From positions 298,501 to 362,500 of the forward strand of contig JAIVFH010000018.1 in assembly GCA_025765595.1 (NCBI GenBank): a stretch of DNA of 64,000 nt. Reading direction: 5' to 3'. The notes under the pieces were generated by a model. That model saw only the letters and a list, made by a program, of their open reading frames with translations, was not told the origin of the DNA and searched no databases. How positions within the stretch are numbered: the first letter of the stretch is position 1; each line of letters begins with the position of its first letter. The position numbers and the translations under genes were made by a program. This DNA is from Obelidium mucronatum. Its lineage: Eukaryota; Chytridiomycota; Chytridiomycetes; Chytridiales; Chytriomycetaceae. Positions 50,419-62,810 of the stretch are shown here, piece by piece.

Positions 50419-53400
50419 TTACTTCTTGTCATGAATTGAGAATCGGGTGGGGAACATTTGCAGTCCTTCGATCTGATCGGCGTATTGAATTGGTGCGTAC
50501 TTCAACTTCAAGTAAGAACGAATGATTGCGTAAATATACAAAAGCAAGCCCCATGCCAGACCAATCAACCAAACGTAGGGAGTCAGTTTCCAGCTGGTCA
50601 AAAACGCAATATTGACAGGTGGAACGTAAACAATCAGCAGTGAGAAGATACCACCTCCGAAAATACCAACAAAAGACCACTTGTTCTTGAACATAAACGA
50701 CCCATACGGATGGGTCAAGCGGGCCTTGCAAATAAAATGGTTGAAGCACTGTTGGAACATCAGCCCAACATAGTAGGCCGACTGACCGAATGCAAGCGCT
50801 TCAACTTGATCAGCTGCCGTCACAAGGCGACCACTGTAGTTGTATGGATTGACTCCCCAGTCCGCACCAAACTTCATGGCTTCATAAGGAGTAACCCCTT
50901 TATGGTACCACATCGCGAAAAAATAGCAAGTCAGACAACCAAGCGTTTGAATGGTTCCAGCTTCAAGATACGAGTAAGACAAGACGTTTCCATCAATCAA
51001 CACTTCATCTTCCGTCTTTTCGAACGTTTCTGCCCAGAATCTCTTAGAGAAGAATTTCTTCACTCCACGTGCAAACTTTGTTCCCTTGGATAGCTCTGGT
51101 TCGCGCCCTTCTTCATGGGCAGCTGCATCTTCTGGGTATTCTGCGTGATCAAGTGCACGGCGGCGATACAGGCGCTCAATGGATTGGGGAGTAACTGGCT
51201 TGCGTGGCGGCAACTTCATAAGCCCGGCTGGGTTTTCCGACACATCAAAGGCATACGACAAGGCAATAATGAGTTCGAAACCCAAGTCAACAACCAGGAT
51301 GAGAATGGAGGAAAGCGGCAGCGGAATAGACAGAATAATGTAGAGCAAGTTGGCCCACACTTCAGGCATTGTGTGCGTGATGGTGTATTGCACAGACTTC
51401 TTGAGGTTTTGGAAAATCAAGCGTCCTTCTTCAATACCAGAGACTGCAGAGGCAAAGTTGTCGTCCAATAGAATCATGGCCGCAGCCTCCTTTGACACAT
51501 CGGATCCAGAGATGTTCATGGCAATACCCAAGTCGGCCTTCTTCAATGCGGGAGAATCATTCACTCCGTCGCCGGTGACACCCACAATGTGACCTCTTCC
51601 CTGCGCCCGCTTGACAATATCCAACTTGTGCTTCGGCGACGTGCGTGCAAAAATAATCTCTTCCTTATCGAGAATAGTCTCCCATTCAGCGTCAGTCAGT
51701 CCATCAATCGAATCACCATGAACAACAACAGCAAGAACATCCGACTCTGGAACTTCGGCCTCCGAAATGCCTCGCTTCTTCGCAATCATTGGTTTGGTAT
51801 CAGTAAGCATCATGTTAATCTTGCGTCCAATGGCCTCAGCAGTCAACGGATGGTCTCCCGTAACCATCATCACACGAATACCAGCGGCACGGCATTTACC
51901 AACAGCCTCTCGCACTCCGTGCTTGGGTGGATCCTCCAACGATGTAAGACCGAGGAACGTAAAGTTGGATGTGGGGTAGTTGATTGGATCTTTTGAGAAT
52001 TCAAAGTTTTCAGGGAACTGGGTTTCAGGAAGTGCGAGACACGCAAACGCCAACACACGGTGGCCCTTGGAAGCAAACAGAGTATACATTTCGTCAAACT
52101 GGGCCTTGTGGGTGTCTGTCATGGGAACAGCCGCCTCTCCGTCATGGATGGATGTGCAGAGCTTCAAGACACGCTCAGGTGCACCTTTGATGTAGAGCAT
52201 CAGCGATCCTGTTGCATGCCTCTTCTTGTGGATGGTCATGGCCCACTTGTTTGTGGAGTTGAATGGGATTTCAAGAACTTTCGGGTATTCGTTCAGTGCA
52301 GTTTCAAAGTTTGGCAACTTGACGGCTGCAAAGCGAATCAACCCGGCCTCTGTCGCATCTCCAAGAATCTCACGAGTTGCAATGGGTCCTTCGATGGATG
52401 TGAATTTGGCTGTGGGATTGATGGCGGCAGCATGGAGGAGTTCATTCGCGGCCGCTGAAGCATTTTGGTCAAATGGAACTGCAATTTGTGCCTCCGCAGA
52501 TCCGCTAGGAAGGTTCTGAGCAAAGTAGAGCTTGAGACCGGTCCATACAAACGTAAGAGTCATTTGGTTACGCGTCAAGGTTCCCGTCTTATCGGTAGCA
52601 AGGAGCGTAATGGCACCCAGCGTTTCAACTCCTTGCAAATCTTTACACAACACCTGGCGCTTGGCCATGCGGGCCGCAGCGAAAGACAGCAACATGGTTA
52701 CAGTCGCTGGCAGTCCTTCTGGCACGAAGCTGACAAACGTCCCAATAGCAAAGTTGAGCGAGTTGGAGATACCAGAGTTCTTGACAGTCATGGAGATGAT
52801 AAAAAATAGGATGGCCGTAGCAGCAGCAATGGTGGCAATCAGTTTGACAAACGCCTCGATTTCTACGGAGAGCGGAGATTCACGGCGCTCTTCATTGGCC
52901 GTCAAGGAGGCGATTTGACCGATTACAGTGTTGTCACCGGTACGGATCACAATTCCATAGCCGTTTCCAACAACGGCAAGCGTACCATTGAACGCCAAGT
53001 TGGTTGCCTCAAGTGGGTTCTCGTGGGTGTTTCGCTTACTACGTTCTTGAGGGTCGGCTTCTCCCGTTAAAGAAGAGTTATCAACTTTCAAATCCGTCGA
53101 AGCAATGATAGCCAAATCCGCTGGCAGCTTGTCTCCCGAACGAACAACGACAATATCTCCCAACACAAGCTCCTTTGCAGAAATCTGCTGCGTTAGCCCA
53201 TCACGAATCACATAACAGAGTGAAGGAATTAAGTTCTTAAAAGTTAAGGAAGGCAAAATGCGGATTAGGGATGTTCATGGCACGGTCTTCAAACGGTCTT
53301 CAAAAAATTTACCAGAAATGAGTCGAGAATGGCGGCCGACTTTTGCATTTGGTAGAACTCCATGAATGCATTCCCAAATGCCACGAGCAATAAAATAGCT

Positions 53401-54015
53401 CCTAAATACGTCTAAAAAAGTGAATGATGCGGAGGTCAGATAAGAGAAAATAAGGGTGCCTGTCAATAATGTCACCCACATTTTGATAATTCGCTTCGTA
53501 ATTGATTCCAAGGAGGATGTAACAAGCAACACCCGAAACAATCAACATCAGGTTGAATAAGCCCAGCAAAATATCCAAGAATCGAAGTAGCCAGTGACGT
53601 TTCTTCGGTGGCGTCAACTGGTTCGGTCCGTTTTCAGCCAAACGTTTGGCAGCTTCGGCGGCTGTCAATCCAAAAGAATCTTGTGGTTTCTCTTCATTGA
53701 TTTTTACGTTGTATTTGGCAGCAACTTCACTTGCTGATAGGAGATGTTCGGTCTAATTTAGTGAAGGGGAGAATCATTCATGAGAATGCAAACTACTATA
53801 TAACCAATTTGAATTTTACTTACAACAGAAACAGATTTGGTGGATTTCTTGGAGGGCGATTTAACAAGTGTTGTCTTTGTTGTTTCTGTTGATACGCGCA
53901 ATCCCACCACATTAGCAACGCAGATCACAGTCGTCATGATGCATTAATTGTCATGAGATAGAAACTTACTGACAGCTGCCTGCGGCTCAACAAAAGCAAC
54001 ACGTTGTTCAGTCAT
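50419..54015 (-). CDS. Na+/K+-ATPase alpha-like (type IIC) P-type ATPase, copy A
   Basis: Exons 54015-53970, 53885-53824, 53752-53480, 53411-53313 and 53235-50419 give 1,098 aa. The pump couples ATP hydrolysis to cation exchange at the plasma membrane. Motifs: 'FVPEGLPATVTM' in TM4, phosphorylation site 'DKTGTLT' (preceded by 'LLAT' instead of the usual CS), 'TGDHPLTAEAIGRKI' and 'VTGDGVNDSPALKKADLGIAM'. IIC-type 'IPLPLSSILILVVDLGFE' lies in TM5-6, and 'MFQQCFNHFICKAR' near the C-terminus. The N-terminus has 'LTAAEAAKRLAENGPNQLTPP'. In TM6 the animal DLGTD reads DLGFE, and in TM5 the SNIPE-equivalent reads THTMPE, so cation choice may differ from the animal pump. No beta subunit is seen. It is a tandem paralogue of copy B. 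Confidence 0.9.
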
Positions 54016-54399
54016 TTTGATGAACAGGGATCAATTCAACGCACTAAAAAAAAGACTGGAAATTTTTATCACACACTTTTAAATTGGAAGTTAACAATCA
54101 CGGGCATTTTATAATTTTGAAAATGGGAGCATTTTCTTATGGAAACAAGGAGCATTAAAGTGACACGCAGGGAAAACTCCAAGTGTCTTCCTTGCCCTCC
54201 ACTGTGACGCAATTGGATTTCAATATCAAACTCCGAATTCCGTGCTTCTGGTTTCCTGCTTATTTCCTGCTTATTTCCTGCTTATTTCCTGCTTATTTCC
54301 AGTTGAATTTAATGGCTAGAAATCACGTGATTCAGCCCCCAACGTCAAAGTGAAATCTGGATTTTATTGGAACAATCATTAAACCAACAGACACAAGAT
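54016..54399. other. Intergenic region between the two pumps
   Basis: These 384 bp hold the copy A promoter and the copy B 3' end. They contain a perfect 11-bp tandem repeat (see 54252-54300). No other feature was recognised. Confidence 0.4.
54252..54300 (+). repeat. 11-bp tandem repeat, 4.5 copies
   Basis: The unit tttcctgctta is repeated perfectly at 54252, 54263, 54274 and 54285, with a final half copy. It lies about 240 bp upstream of the copy A start codon and 150 bp downstream of the copy B coding end. Confidence 0.95.
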
Positions 54400-57300
54400 C
54401 TACTTTGCACCGCCAGTAGACCATCTGGTGGGGAACATTTGCAGTCCTGGAATATCATCTGTGTACTTGATTGGGGCAAATCTCCGTTTGATAATGATAC
54501 GAGCAATAGCATAAGCATACAACAGAATTCCCCACGCCAACCCAATCAGCCATACATATGGCGTCAAGTGCCAGCTCGTCAAGAACGCGATATTAACCGG
54601 TGGAATATAGACAATCAACAACGAGAAGATACCACCAACCAAAATCCCCACAAACGACCACTTGTTGGCAAACATGAAAGATCCCCATGGGTTTGACAAA
54701 CGCGCTTTGCAAATAAAATGGTTGAAGCACTGCTGAAACATAAGACCCAAGTAGTACGCAGACTGTCCAAGTGCCAGGGCTTCCACTTGATCTTCAACTG
54801 TAACTTGACGACCTTGGAATTCATACGTATTTCCAACCATTCCCCAATTTCCTCCAAACTTCATGGCTTCATAAGGAGTGACCCCTTTATGGTACCACAT
54901 AGCGAAAAAGTAGCAGCACAAGCATCCCAAAGTCTGCAACGTTCCAGCTTCAAGATACGAATAAGACAAGACATCACCATCAATCAAGACTTCATCTTCC
55001 GTCTTTTCAAACGTCTCTGACCAATATCTTTTGGAGAAGAATTTCTTCACTCCACGTGCAAACTTTGTTCCCTTGGATAGCTCTGGCTCACGCCCTTCTT
55101 CATGGGCAGCTGCATCTTCTGGGTATTCTGCGTGATCAAGTGCACGGCGGCGATACAGGCGCTCAATGGATTGGGGGGTAACTGGCTTGCGTGGCGGCAA
55201 CTTCATAAGCCCGGCTGGGTTTTCCGACACATCAAAGGCATACGACAAGGCAATTATGAGTTCGAAACCCAAGTCAACAACCAGGATGAGAATGGAGGAA
55301 AGCGGCAGCGGAATAGACAGAATAATGTAGAGCAAGTTGGCCCACACTTCAGGCATTGTGTGCGTGATGGTGTATTGCACAGACTTCTTGAGGTTTTGGA
55401 AAATCAAGCGTCCTTCTTCGATACCAGAGACTGCAGAGGCAAAGTTGTCGTCCAATAGAATCATGGCCGCAGCCTCCTTTGACACATCGGATCCAGAGAT
55501 GTTCATGGCAATACCCAAGTCGGCCTTCTTCAATGCGGGAGAATCATTCACTCCATCGCCGGTGACACCCACAATGTGACCTCTTCCTTGCGCCCTCTTG
55601 ACAATATCCAACTTGTGCTTCGGCGACGTGCGCGCAAAAATAATCTCTTCCTTATCAAAAATTGTGGTCCATTGGTCCTCATTCAAACCGTCAATTGTGT
55701 CTCCGTGAATAACAATTGCATTCACATCCGACTCTGGAACTTCCGCCTCCGAAATGCCCCGCTTCTTCGCAATCATTGGTTTGGTATCTGTAAGCATCAT
55801 ATTAATCTTGCGTCCAATGGCCTCAGCAGTCAACGGATGGTCTCCCGTAACCATCATCACACGAATACCAGCGGCACGGCATTTACCAACAGCCTCTCGC
55901 ACTCCGTGCTTGGGTGGATCCTCCAACGATGTAAGACCGAGGAACGTAAAGTTGGATGTGGGGTAGTTGATTGGATCTTTTGAGAATTCAAAGTTTTCAG
56001 TGAACTGGGTTTCAGGAAGTGCGAGACACGCAAACGCCAACACACGGTGGCCCTTGGACGCAAACAGAGTATACATTTCGTCAAACTGGGCCTTGTGGGT
56101 GTCTGTCATGGGAACAGCCGCCTCTCCGTCGTGGATGGATGTACAGAGTTTCAAGACACGCTCAGGTGCGCCTTTGATGTAGAGCATCAGCGATCCTGTT
56201 GCATGCCTCTTCTTGTGGATGGTCATGGCCCACTTGTTTGTGGAGTTGAAGGGGATTTCAAGAACTTTCGGGTATTCGTTCAGTGCGGTTTCAAAGTTTG
56301 GTAATTTGATGGCTGCAAAGCGAATCAACCCGGCCTCTGTCGCATCTCCAAGAATCTCACGAGTTGCAATGGGTCCCTCGGCTGAGGTAAACTTGGCTGT
56401 GGGATTGATGGCGGCAGCATGGAGGAGTTCATTCGCGGCCGCTGAGGCATTCTGGTCAAACGGAGCTGCAATCTGCGCCTCCGCAGATCCGCTAGGAAGG
56501 TTCTGAGCAAAGTAGAGCTTGAGACCGGTCCATACAAACGTAAGAGTCATTTGGTTACGCGTCAAGGTTCCCGTCTTATCAGTAGCAAGGAGCGTAATGG
56601 CACCCAGCGTTTCGACTCCTTGCAAATCTTTACACAACACCTGGCGCTTGGCCATGCGCGCCGCAGCGAAAGACAGCAACATGGTTACAGTCGCTGGCAG
56701 TCCTTCTGGCACGAAACTGACAAACGTCCCAATAGCAAAGTTGAGCGAGTTGGAGATACCAGAGTTCTTGACAGTCATGGAGATGATAAAGAAGACGATC
56801 GCAGTGACGGCGGCGATTGCAGCAATGAGTTTGACGAACGCATCGATTTCCACGGAGAGCGGAGACTCACGACGCTCTTCATTGGCCGTCAAGGAGGCGA
56901 TTTGACCGATTACAGTGTTGTCGCCGGTACGGATCACAATTCCATAGCCGTTTCCAACAACTGCAAGCGTACCATTGAACGCCAAGTTGGTTGCCTCAAG
57001 TGGGTTCTCGTGTGTGTTTTTAGTGCTACGCGACTGTGGGTCAGCTTCTCCAGTCAAAGAGGAATTGTCGACCTTGAGTTCAGTGCAGCCTATAACGAGA
57101 ACATCGGCGGGTAGCTTGTCTCCCGAACGAACGACGACAATATCTCCCAGCACAAGCTCCTTTGCGGAAATCTGCTGCGTTTGTCCATCACGAATTACGT
57201 AACAGAGTGAAGGGATCAAATTCTGCGGTTAAAGAAGCATCAGCGAATCGCATTTCTCTTCCTTCTTACAATACATCATTGCTTACCATAAAAGACTCTA

Positions 57301-58116
57301 GAATAGCGGCCGACTTTTGCTGTTGGTAAAACTCAATGAAAGCATTACCAAAGGCAACAATAAGCAAAATAGCCCCCAGGTATGTCTTTTGGAGTGAAGG
57401 TGAAAGTACGTTAAAAAAATGTTAGACGCGAAAAAGAAAACCTCGCAGATTTATATAGGCACCCACATTTTGATAATTCGCTTCGTAATTGATCCCCAAC
57501 AGAATATAACAGGCGATTCCAGATATGATCAACATCAAGTTAAACAAACCCAGCAAAATATCCAAAAACCGAAGCAGCCAGTGCCGCTTTTTTGGTGGTG
57601 TCAGCTGGTTAGGTCCGTTTTCAGCCAGTCGTTTGGCAGCTTCGGCAGCAGTGAGTCCCTGAGAATCTTGCGGCTTCGACGCGTCAATCGACACGTTGTA
57701 CTTGGTGGCCACTTCAGAAATAGTCATGAGGTGTTCCGTCTTTTGATTGCATCGGAAAGATTAGATTATGAGTGCGGAAGGTGGAAGTTGGGGTGTCAAA
57801 ACAATATGGGCAAAAGAGAATAAAAAATAAAAGTGTGACTCACGACCGACAAAGCCTTTCCCTTCTTTGGAACATCAGTGTCAACAATAGTCGCGTGCGA
57901 TGCATCACCAGTTTCTATGTACAGATAAAAAAAAACGCAGTTTGCGAGTTAACTTCAATTTTAGAGGGGGCCGACGGTTTTGTTGGATTGTCACCCAATA
58001 CAGGCGTGTAAAAGTAATCCACATGTGACTGACTGAAACGCGACCTGAACGGGTTCTCTCTAGATCGCTTCTTACTTACTTGGCTCTGCGAATGTGATGT
58101 TTTTGGCTTCAGACAT
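54400..58116 (-). CDS. Na+/K+-ATPase alpha-like (type IIC) P-type ATPase, copy B
   Basis: Exons 58116-58080, 57914-57844, 57739-57467, 57385-57287 and 57222-54400 give 1,100 aa. Exons 3 and 4 match copy A in length (273 and 99 nt). Exons 1 and 2 together are 108 nt in both copies. Same motifs as copy A: 'FVPEGLPATVTM', 'DKTGTLT', 'VTGDGVNDSPALKKADLGIAM', 'VDLGFELIIALSYAFD'. The middle of exon 5 is almost identical to copy A at the DNA level. The first 50 residues, the last ~220 residues and small internal islands differ ('VIHGDTIDGLNEDQWTTI' here against 'VVHGDSIDGLTDAEWETI'). This is a tandem duplicate, probably with gene conversion. Confidence 0.9.
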
Positions 58117-58439
58117 TACTATCTGGGTTGTGTCGCTTCAAGTGGGTGTTTCTGTTTTTTTTTTGGACAATTTTCGTTTCCCTCCCATTTTAAGTGGCTT
58201 TGGGGGCTGTGGAAAAAAAAAGCACCGCAGATGGCAGCTGCTTTGTTCTTTTAGTGGAGGCTGCAATTTCGGAGCGCTTTTTTCAATGTTATTCTCGTTT
58301 TAATTTAAAGTCTTAAAGGCCACTCTCTTCTGTTTCTCTCTCTCCTTCACCACACACTCTCTCTCGCATTCACTCAATCACTTCTCTTCCTATCCTCCTT
58401 TTTTTTTCTATGGTTTTTGGTATGTTCGCAATCATCTCC
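58117..58439. other. Intergenic region pump copy B / PH-domain gene
   Basis: These 323 bp hold the copy B promoter and the next gene's 3' end. A CT-rich tract lies at about 58325-58405. No gene is evident. Confidence 0.35.
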
Positions 58440-61044
58440 TTAAATAAACTCCCTCAAGATATTCTCAAGCTCCACCATCGCGTCCTTTGTTTCAGCAGTC
58501 ACATATGCAATTCCACTAGCCTCCACGACCGCGTCCCTCCATCTCTGTTCATGTGGCTGTAGCGACACTTCTTGATCTGCAAATGGCGTCATAAAGTCCA
58601 GTTGAAGACAGTTGAGCGCGCACATTTCTTCAGGATCAGGACGACTTATTCTGGCAAGGTGGCCTTGTAATGGAACCCAAGATATCATTGGCTTGTTCTG
58701 TGTATGTGTGTGTGTGTGTGTGTTTGTGTGTGTGTGTTTTTTTTCTTCGTGAATTCCAAAAATTACTCTAATTATTTTTTTTTCAGTTACCTCCTTGTAT
58801 TCAAAGTCATATACGTGCATGATTCCTTTTTTAATCATGACCCAGTATTTTTTCCAAATCTTTATGGAAGGAGTTAGACATTATTCATGGTTTTTGGCCA
58901 CCACAAAAAAAAAATAATAATAAGAAAATGGAACTTACACCACCACCGCGATTTGACATTTGGAAGTTCAAGAAAGTTGAATACTCAACAGGTGGAATCT
59001 ATTTTTTAAAAAAAATATGAGCAAAACCCACCAAAAAAAAAAATTAAAAAAAATAAAAATAAAAATAAAAATAAAAATACTGACCTCAACGATAAGTGGA
59101 TACGTCTCATCCAAAAACATCCCAACCTGCACCGACACAATCGCCACTTCCTTCTCACTCTTTTTGGTACCACCCAACTTCAAACTACTCAACCCAAACG
59201 CACCCTCTGGCTCCATATTATAAACAACTTTTTCAAACGTGGCTTTCGCGTCTCCATTCAGCTGCGGCACCAACACAACTTGCCCCAAAAGCGTCTCTGG
59301 AATAACCACATCGGGAACATCGTCGTTTCCATAGTGGAATAGATTCGAGTGGCTTTCACTCTTGCAAATCGTGGAGCCATAGTAGCAGGGGATATCGTAG
59401 GTTGGTTCAAATGGTGGGGCAGCGGTCGAGGCTGTTTGGTGTTTGGAGGATGCTGCTGACACTGCGGCGGTGGCTTCAGCGGCGGCGGGAAGAATATTGT
59501 CTGACGGTGGAAGCAAAGTAGCGGAAGAGGTTGCGATAGATGATGCCATTGCTTTGGTGGTGGTTTGTGGGTGCTTTGAGCGGAAGGGACTGCTAATGTT
59601 GAGTGTCATTCTGCGATTTCCTGCTCCTCCTCCTCCTCCTCCCCCGTTTCCGCTGCCATCGACATTGGCATTGTTGGTATTTCCTCTAATCCCTCGCATT
59701 AATCCAGTTTTGAAGTTGCTAAAGGTGGATGAGATGGAGGCAATGGAATGAGCGACTGAATCGTTTGACTTTTTTCTACGGTGCTTTGAGGCCGCCTTTG
59801 TTGAGGAGTAGCTTAAATTAGAACTACTGCTGTAGGTGATTGGCTTTTGTGACATTGTTTGAATGTTTGAAATGGCATTGTTTGGTGGTGGTGGGCCCTT
59901 GTGGATTTGGATCAAAATAGGGTAGGGAGAAGGTGGGTCGATTGATGGAATATCACTATGTGAGTTTGTTTTTGTTTTGGTGAGATATACATTTTAAGAA
60001 ACTAGAAAAAAAAAGGAGGAGGAGGGACTTACAAAAGAAATCCTTCTCGTGGGCAAATTACAAGACCAAATCCCTTGCGTGACTCCTGTGAGAGAGGGAG
60101 TGGGCTACTGAAATACACTTGGTTTCCAACTTGGATAGTACAATATACATTGAATGCTGGTAAAATGCAGGGTTTATGAGTCAGTATGCCTTATTTTTTG
60201 TTCTTCAAGAGAAATGCCTTTGGCTTTGGTAAACAAAGGATGTCGCCTTCGGCGATTATAGAACCACAATTCACAACTAAATAAAAAATAGGCATGAAGT
60301 TTACCTTGTGTTGAAGTCTTGAGTCGAAGATCAATTACTAAAAAACATGAATATCAGTTAACCACGAAGGTTCGGAAGACCATAAAATAGGAACTCACAT
60401 TGAACAAATAATCTGGGAATCGATGGTTGAACGTATGTAACTTCTCGGGTTACGATTGGGCGTGTATCCTTGCGAGGTGGCAAAGGAGGGGGGTTTTCAA
60501 CTGGTTTCCTAAAAAAAAAATAGACACCGGCCGGAAAAATCAGAAAACACTCACATCACTTATTCCAAATCATCATCATGATTACCTTTGCTTCATACTT
60601 CTCGGAAGGTTTGAAACAGAGCCAAATGCACTTAGTGAAGGCCCCTTGGAGCAGAAGGATGAGATGCTGGGATTATCTGACAGAGTGCTGGCGCCTCCTA
60701 TGAAATACAAAACAAAAAGGATAAATAAACAAACTCAACAAGCGAACGCAAACAACTTAAGAAAAAAGAATACCGAGGGCAGCCAGGTGGTCGGGTACGG
60801 CCCACAGATTGGCGTCGACGGAATACAGACGCGTTTCGGCGGCGGCGCGCCGCAGCACGGGCTGGTCCGGCGGCGCGCGCACGGCAGCGGCCGACGGCGG
60901 CGGCGCGCGCGCATCCGGCGCAGCGGCCCACACCCACAGCCGCGGGCTCAGCGCCGCCGGCCCGTCGCCGCGCAGCGACGCTGGCAGGTGCAGTGCCGCC
61001 AGCGCGGCGGGCCCGCGCGCCGAGGCCGCGGTTCGCGCCACGGG

Positions 61045-61077
<33 letters not shown>

Positions 61078-61119
61078 TGCGGGCGCGTCGGCGTGTGTCC
61101 GATCAAGCACAGACGTCAT
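58440..61119 (-). CDS. Anillin/Bud4-like protein with C-terminal PH domain
   Basis: Exons 61119-60774, 60697-60586, 60508-60399, 60337-60305, 60156-60033, 59955-59085, 58998-58939, 58859-58791 and 58697-58440 give 660 aa. The N-terminus has a (TP)n repeat and Ala-rich, very GC-rich sequence. Then comes a beta-rich segment 'IPRLFVQLIDLRLKTS', 'FNVYCTIQVGNQVYFSSPL', 'PILIQIHKG', resembling a C2/anillin-homology domain split by a ~150-residue Ser/Asn/Gly insertion. It resumes with 'LLGQVVLVPQLNGDAKATFE'. A PH-like domain ends the protein ('IWKKYWVMIKKGIMHVYDFE', 'EQRWRDAVVEA'). That order suggests the anillin/Mid/Bud4 group, which links septins or actin to the division site. PH is fairly sure; anillin is inference. 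Intron 60157-60304 has GC hairpins. Confidence 0.6.
60215..60255. repeat. GC hairpins in intron of PH-domain gene
   Basis: TGCC-TTT-GGC (about 60215-60224) and the perfect TCGCC-TTC-GGCGA (60243-60255) lie inside intron 60157-60304. The second shares its core and loop with the proteasome-intron hairpin at 30344. Confidence 0.8.
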
Positions 61120-61332
61120 TTGCTTTGGTGTTTATTTATTTGTATGTGTTTGGTTGGTCCTGACAATTCCAAGAATACTTCTAAGAATAATAAAAATAAT
61201 AACCTGATTTCTATCATTTTATTCTTCAGTATTTGGAAATTGACAACAAACAACTTGGCTTTTCTTTGCTTGATGAAACACTACAGTAATCACATACACA
61301 CATACCCAAACATAAACAAAAATACTTCCAGA

Positions 61333-62751
61333 TCAATCAGCAAAAGGATCAGCAAACGGGTCTGCATCGTCTTCTTGAGATTGATTATTTCGGTTTCCAT
61401 TGGAAGAAGCCTTCTGGGCCCAGCCACCAGACAATCCTGACGCCCCATGCCCACTGCCGCCGCCAACACCACCCCCACTACCAGAGCCTCCACCTTCAAG
61501 CATTCCCATTCGTTTCAAATCTTCAATACTCAAGAACTTGTTTTCGTCCACCTTCTTGCTTCGAGCAGCTTGTGCCACATCGACGGGGCCAACACTTTGG
61601 AATGGATTCACAGTTCTTACGACAGGTTGATGCTGATAAGAGGACGCGGGGGAAGTAGAAAAAGCAGCGGCCTGAGGAGGCAGTTGCTTGGACAGGTATG
61701 AATTTTGATGTTCTCTTGGACTCGCACTGTAATCATGGACCTGAAGTTTGTTTTCAAATGAAGACGAGAGGGCCGACACTTGATGTTGAAGCTGTTGAGG
61801 GACATATGTGTGGGAAGGAACAGTGAAGGCGGTGTCAATCAGATTGGCGCTGTATGTATTGTTGTTGCTGCTGCTGCTGCTGCTCTTATTGCTGGTGCTG
61901 TTGCTTGGCTTCGTGGGACTCGTGGTCGCACTCGACGAAGTGGGAGACTTGTAGCTGTTGGAGTTGACGTACGAGCCCGATGGAGACGACGTGCTTCCGG
62001 CCGTGTTCATCCGCGAGCGCGCAGGCACCGGACTGCTTTTCGCGGCCTTGAACAGCTCCTTGACGTCCGCGTCGCCGGTCTTGTTGATGAGCCACTCGAC
62101 GGCCTTGTCTGTGTCGTAGAGCGACTGTGTCGCGTGTATGATTTGTCATCTTCTGCAATCAAAAACAAAAACAAAAACAAAAACAAAAACAAAAAACAAA
62201 CCTCCCTCAGCGCGCGCCGATTCAGGCTCTCGTCCGCAAAGCCCATCGACTTGAGCGCATTCAGCTGCCGGCGCTCGCCGTCGTTCGTCTGCTGCGGCGC
62301 CTCCTTGCCGCGCACGTACGCCGCCAGCGACTCAGAGTCGACGCCCTCCGCCGGGATCGAGTCCGTCGTGACCCAGTCGATCGCTAGCTGCACGCGTCCG
62401 CCGCTGCGCTGCAGCGCTGTTTTTTAATCAAAGTTAATTACTAAAAGTAAATAAATAAAATAATGTAAAATAAAATAAAATAAAATAAAATAAAGTAGAA
62501 CCACTTGCCAAGTCGGTTCTTGGCCACATCCGTGAGTCCCATGCTGGCCATCTAGTGTGCGCGCGTAAGCATGAAGTGCCGCAAGAATAATGGCAAGTGC
62601 CTCTTCATCATCCCAACCCGCATCCACTTCTTATCCAAATCCTCCTCTCTTACGATTGATGCATTGATGAATTGATTCGTTGATTGATGGTTCCTGAAGA
62701 GTAAACCATTATCCCACATACCAGTTTGAGCTGTCCGCTAAAGTCGTCCAT
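61333..62751 (-). CDS. Tandem-UBA protein with NPF/DPF endocytic motifs
   Basis: Exons 62751-62722, 62551-62509, 62416-62202 and 62124-61333 give 359 aa. Two ubiquitin-associated domains are readable across exons: 'MASMGLTDVAKNRLALQRSG' with 'VQLAIDWVTTD', and 'LNALKSMGFADESLNRRALR' with 'LYDTDKAVEWLI'. The rest is Ser/Asn/Gln-rich with 'NPFQS' (EH-domain ligand type) and ends exactly in 'DPFADPFAD' (AP2/appendage-binding type). Such a protein would link ubiquitinated cargo to the endocytic coat; this is inference from motifs. The second intron (62417-62508) uses a GC donor (g|gcaagt), needed to continue the first UBA domain. Intron 62125-62201 is a GTTTTT-type microsatellite. Confidence 0.72.
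62417..62508 (-). other. GC-AG intron
   Basis: On the minus strand the exon ends ...cgactt g and the intron begins gcaagtgg, the strong consensus for GC donors, ending aaaaacag. No GT donor nearby gives the in-frame UBA continuation 'NRLALQRSGG'. The intron also contains an (ATTTT)n tract. Confidence 0.75.
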
Positions 62752-62810
62752 TGTTACTTATTTTCCACGTTTATTTTATTGTTTATTAATAATTTTATTC
62801 AAATCCCAGC
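62752..62810. promoter_or_regulatory. 59-bp divergent promoter gap
   Basis: Only 59 bp of A/T-rich DNA lie between the ATG of the minus-strand UBA gene and the ATG of the plus-strand dipeptidyl aminopeptidase gene. Confidence 0.6.

Noticed and set aside
51115..57114. Many plus-strand ORFs of 70-187 codons repeated at a 3,987-bp spacing
   Set aside because: They mirror the two pump genes on the opposite strand, and the repetition is explained by the tandem duplication.
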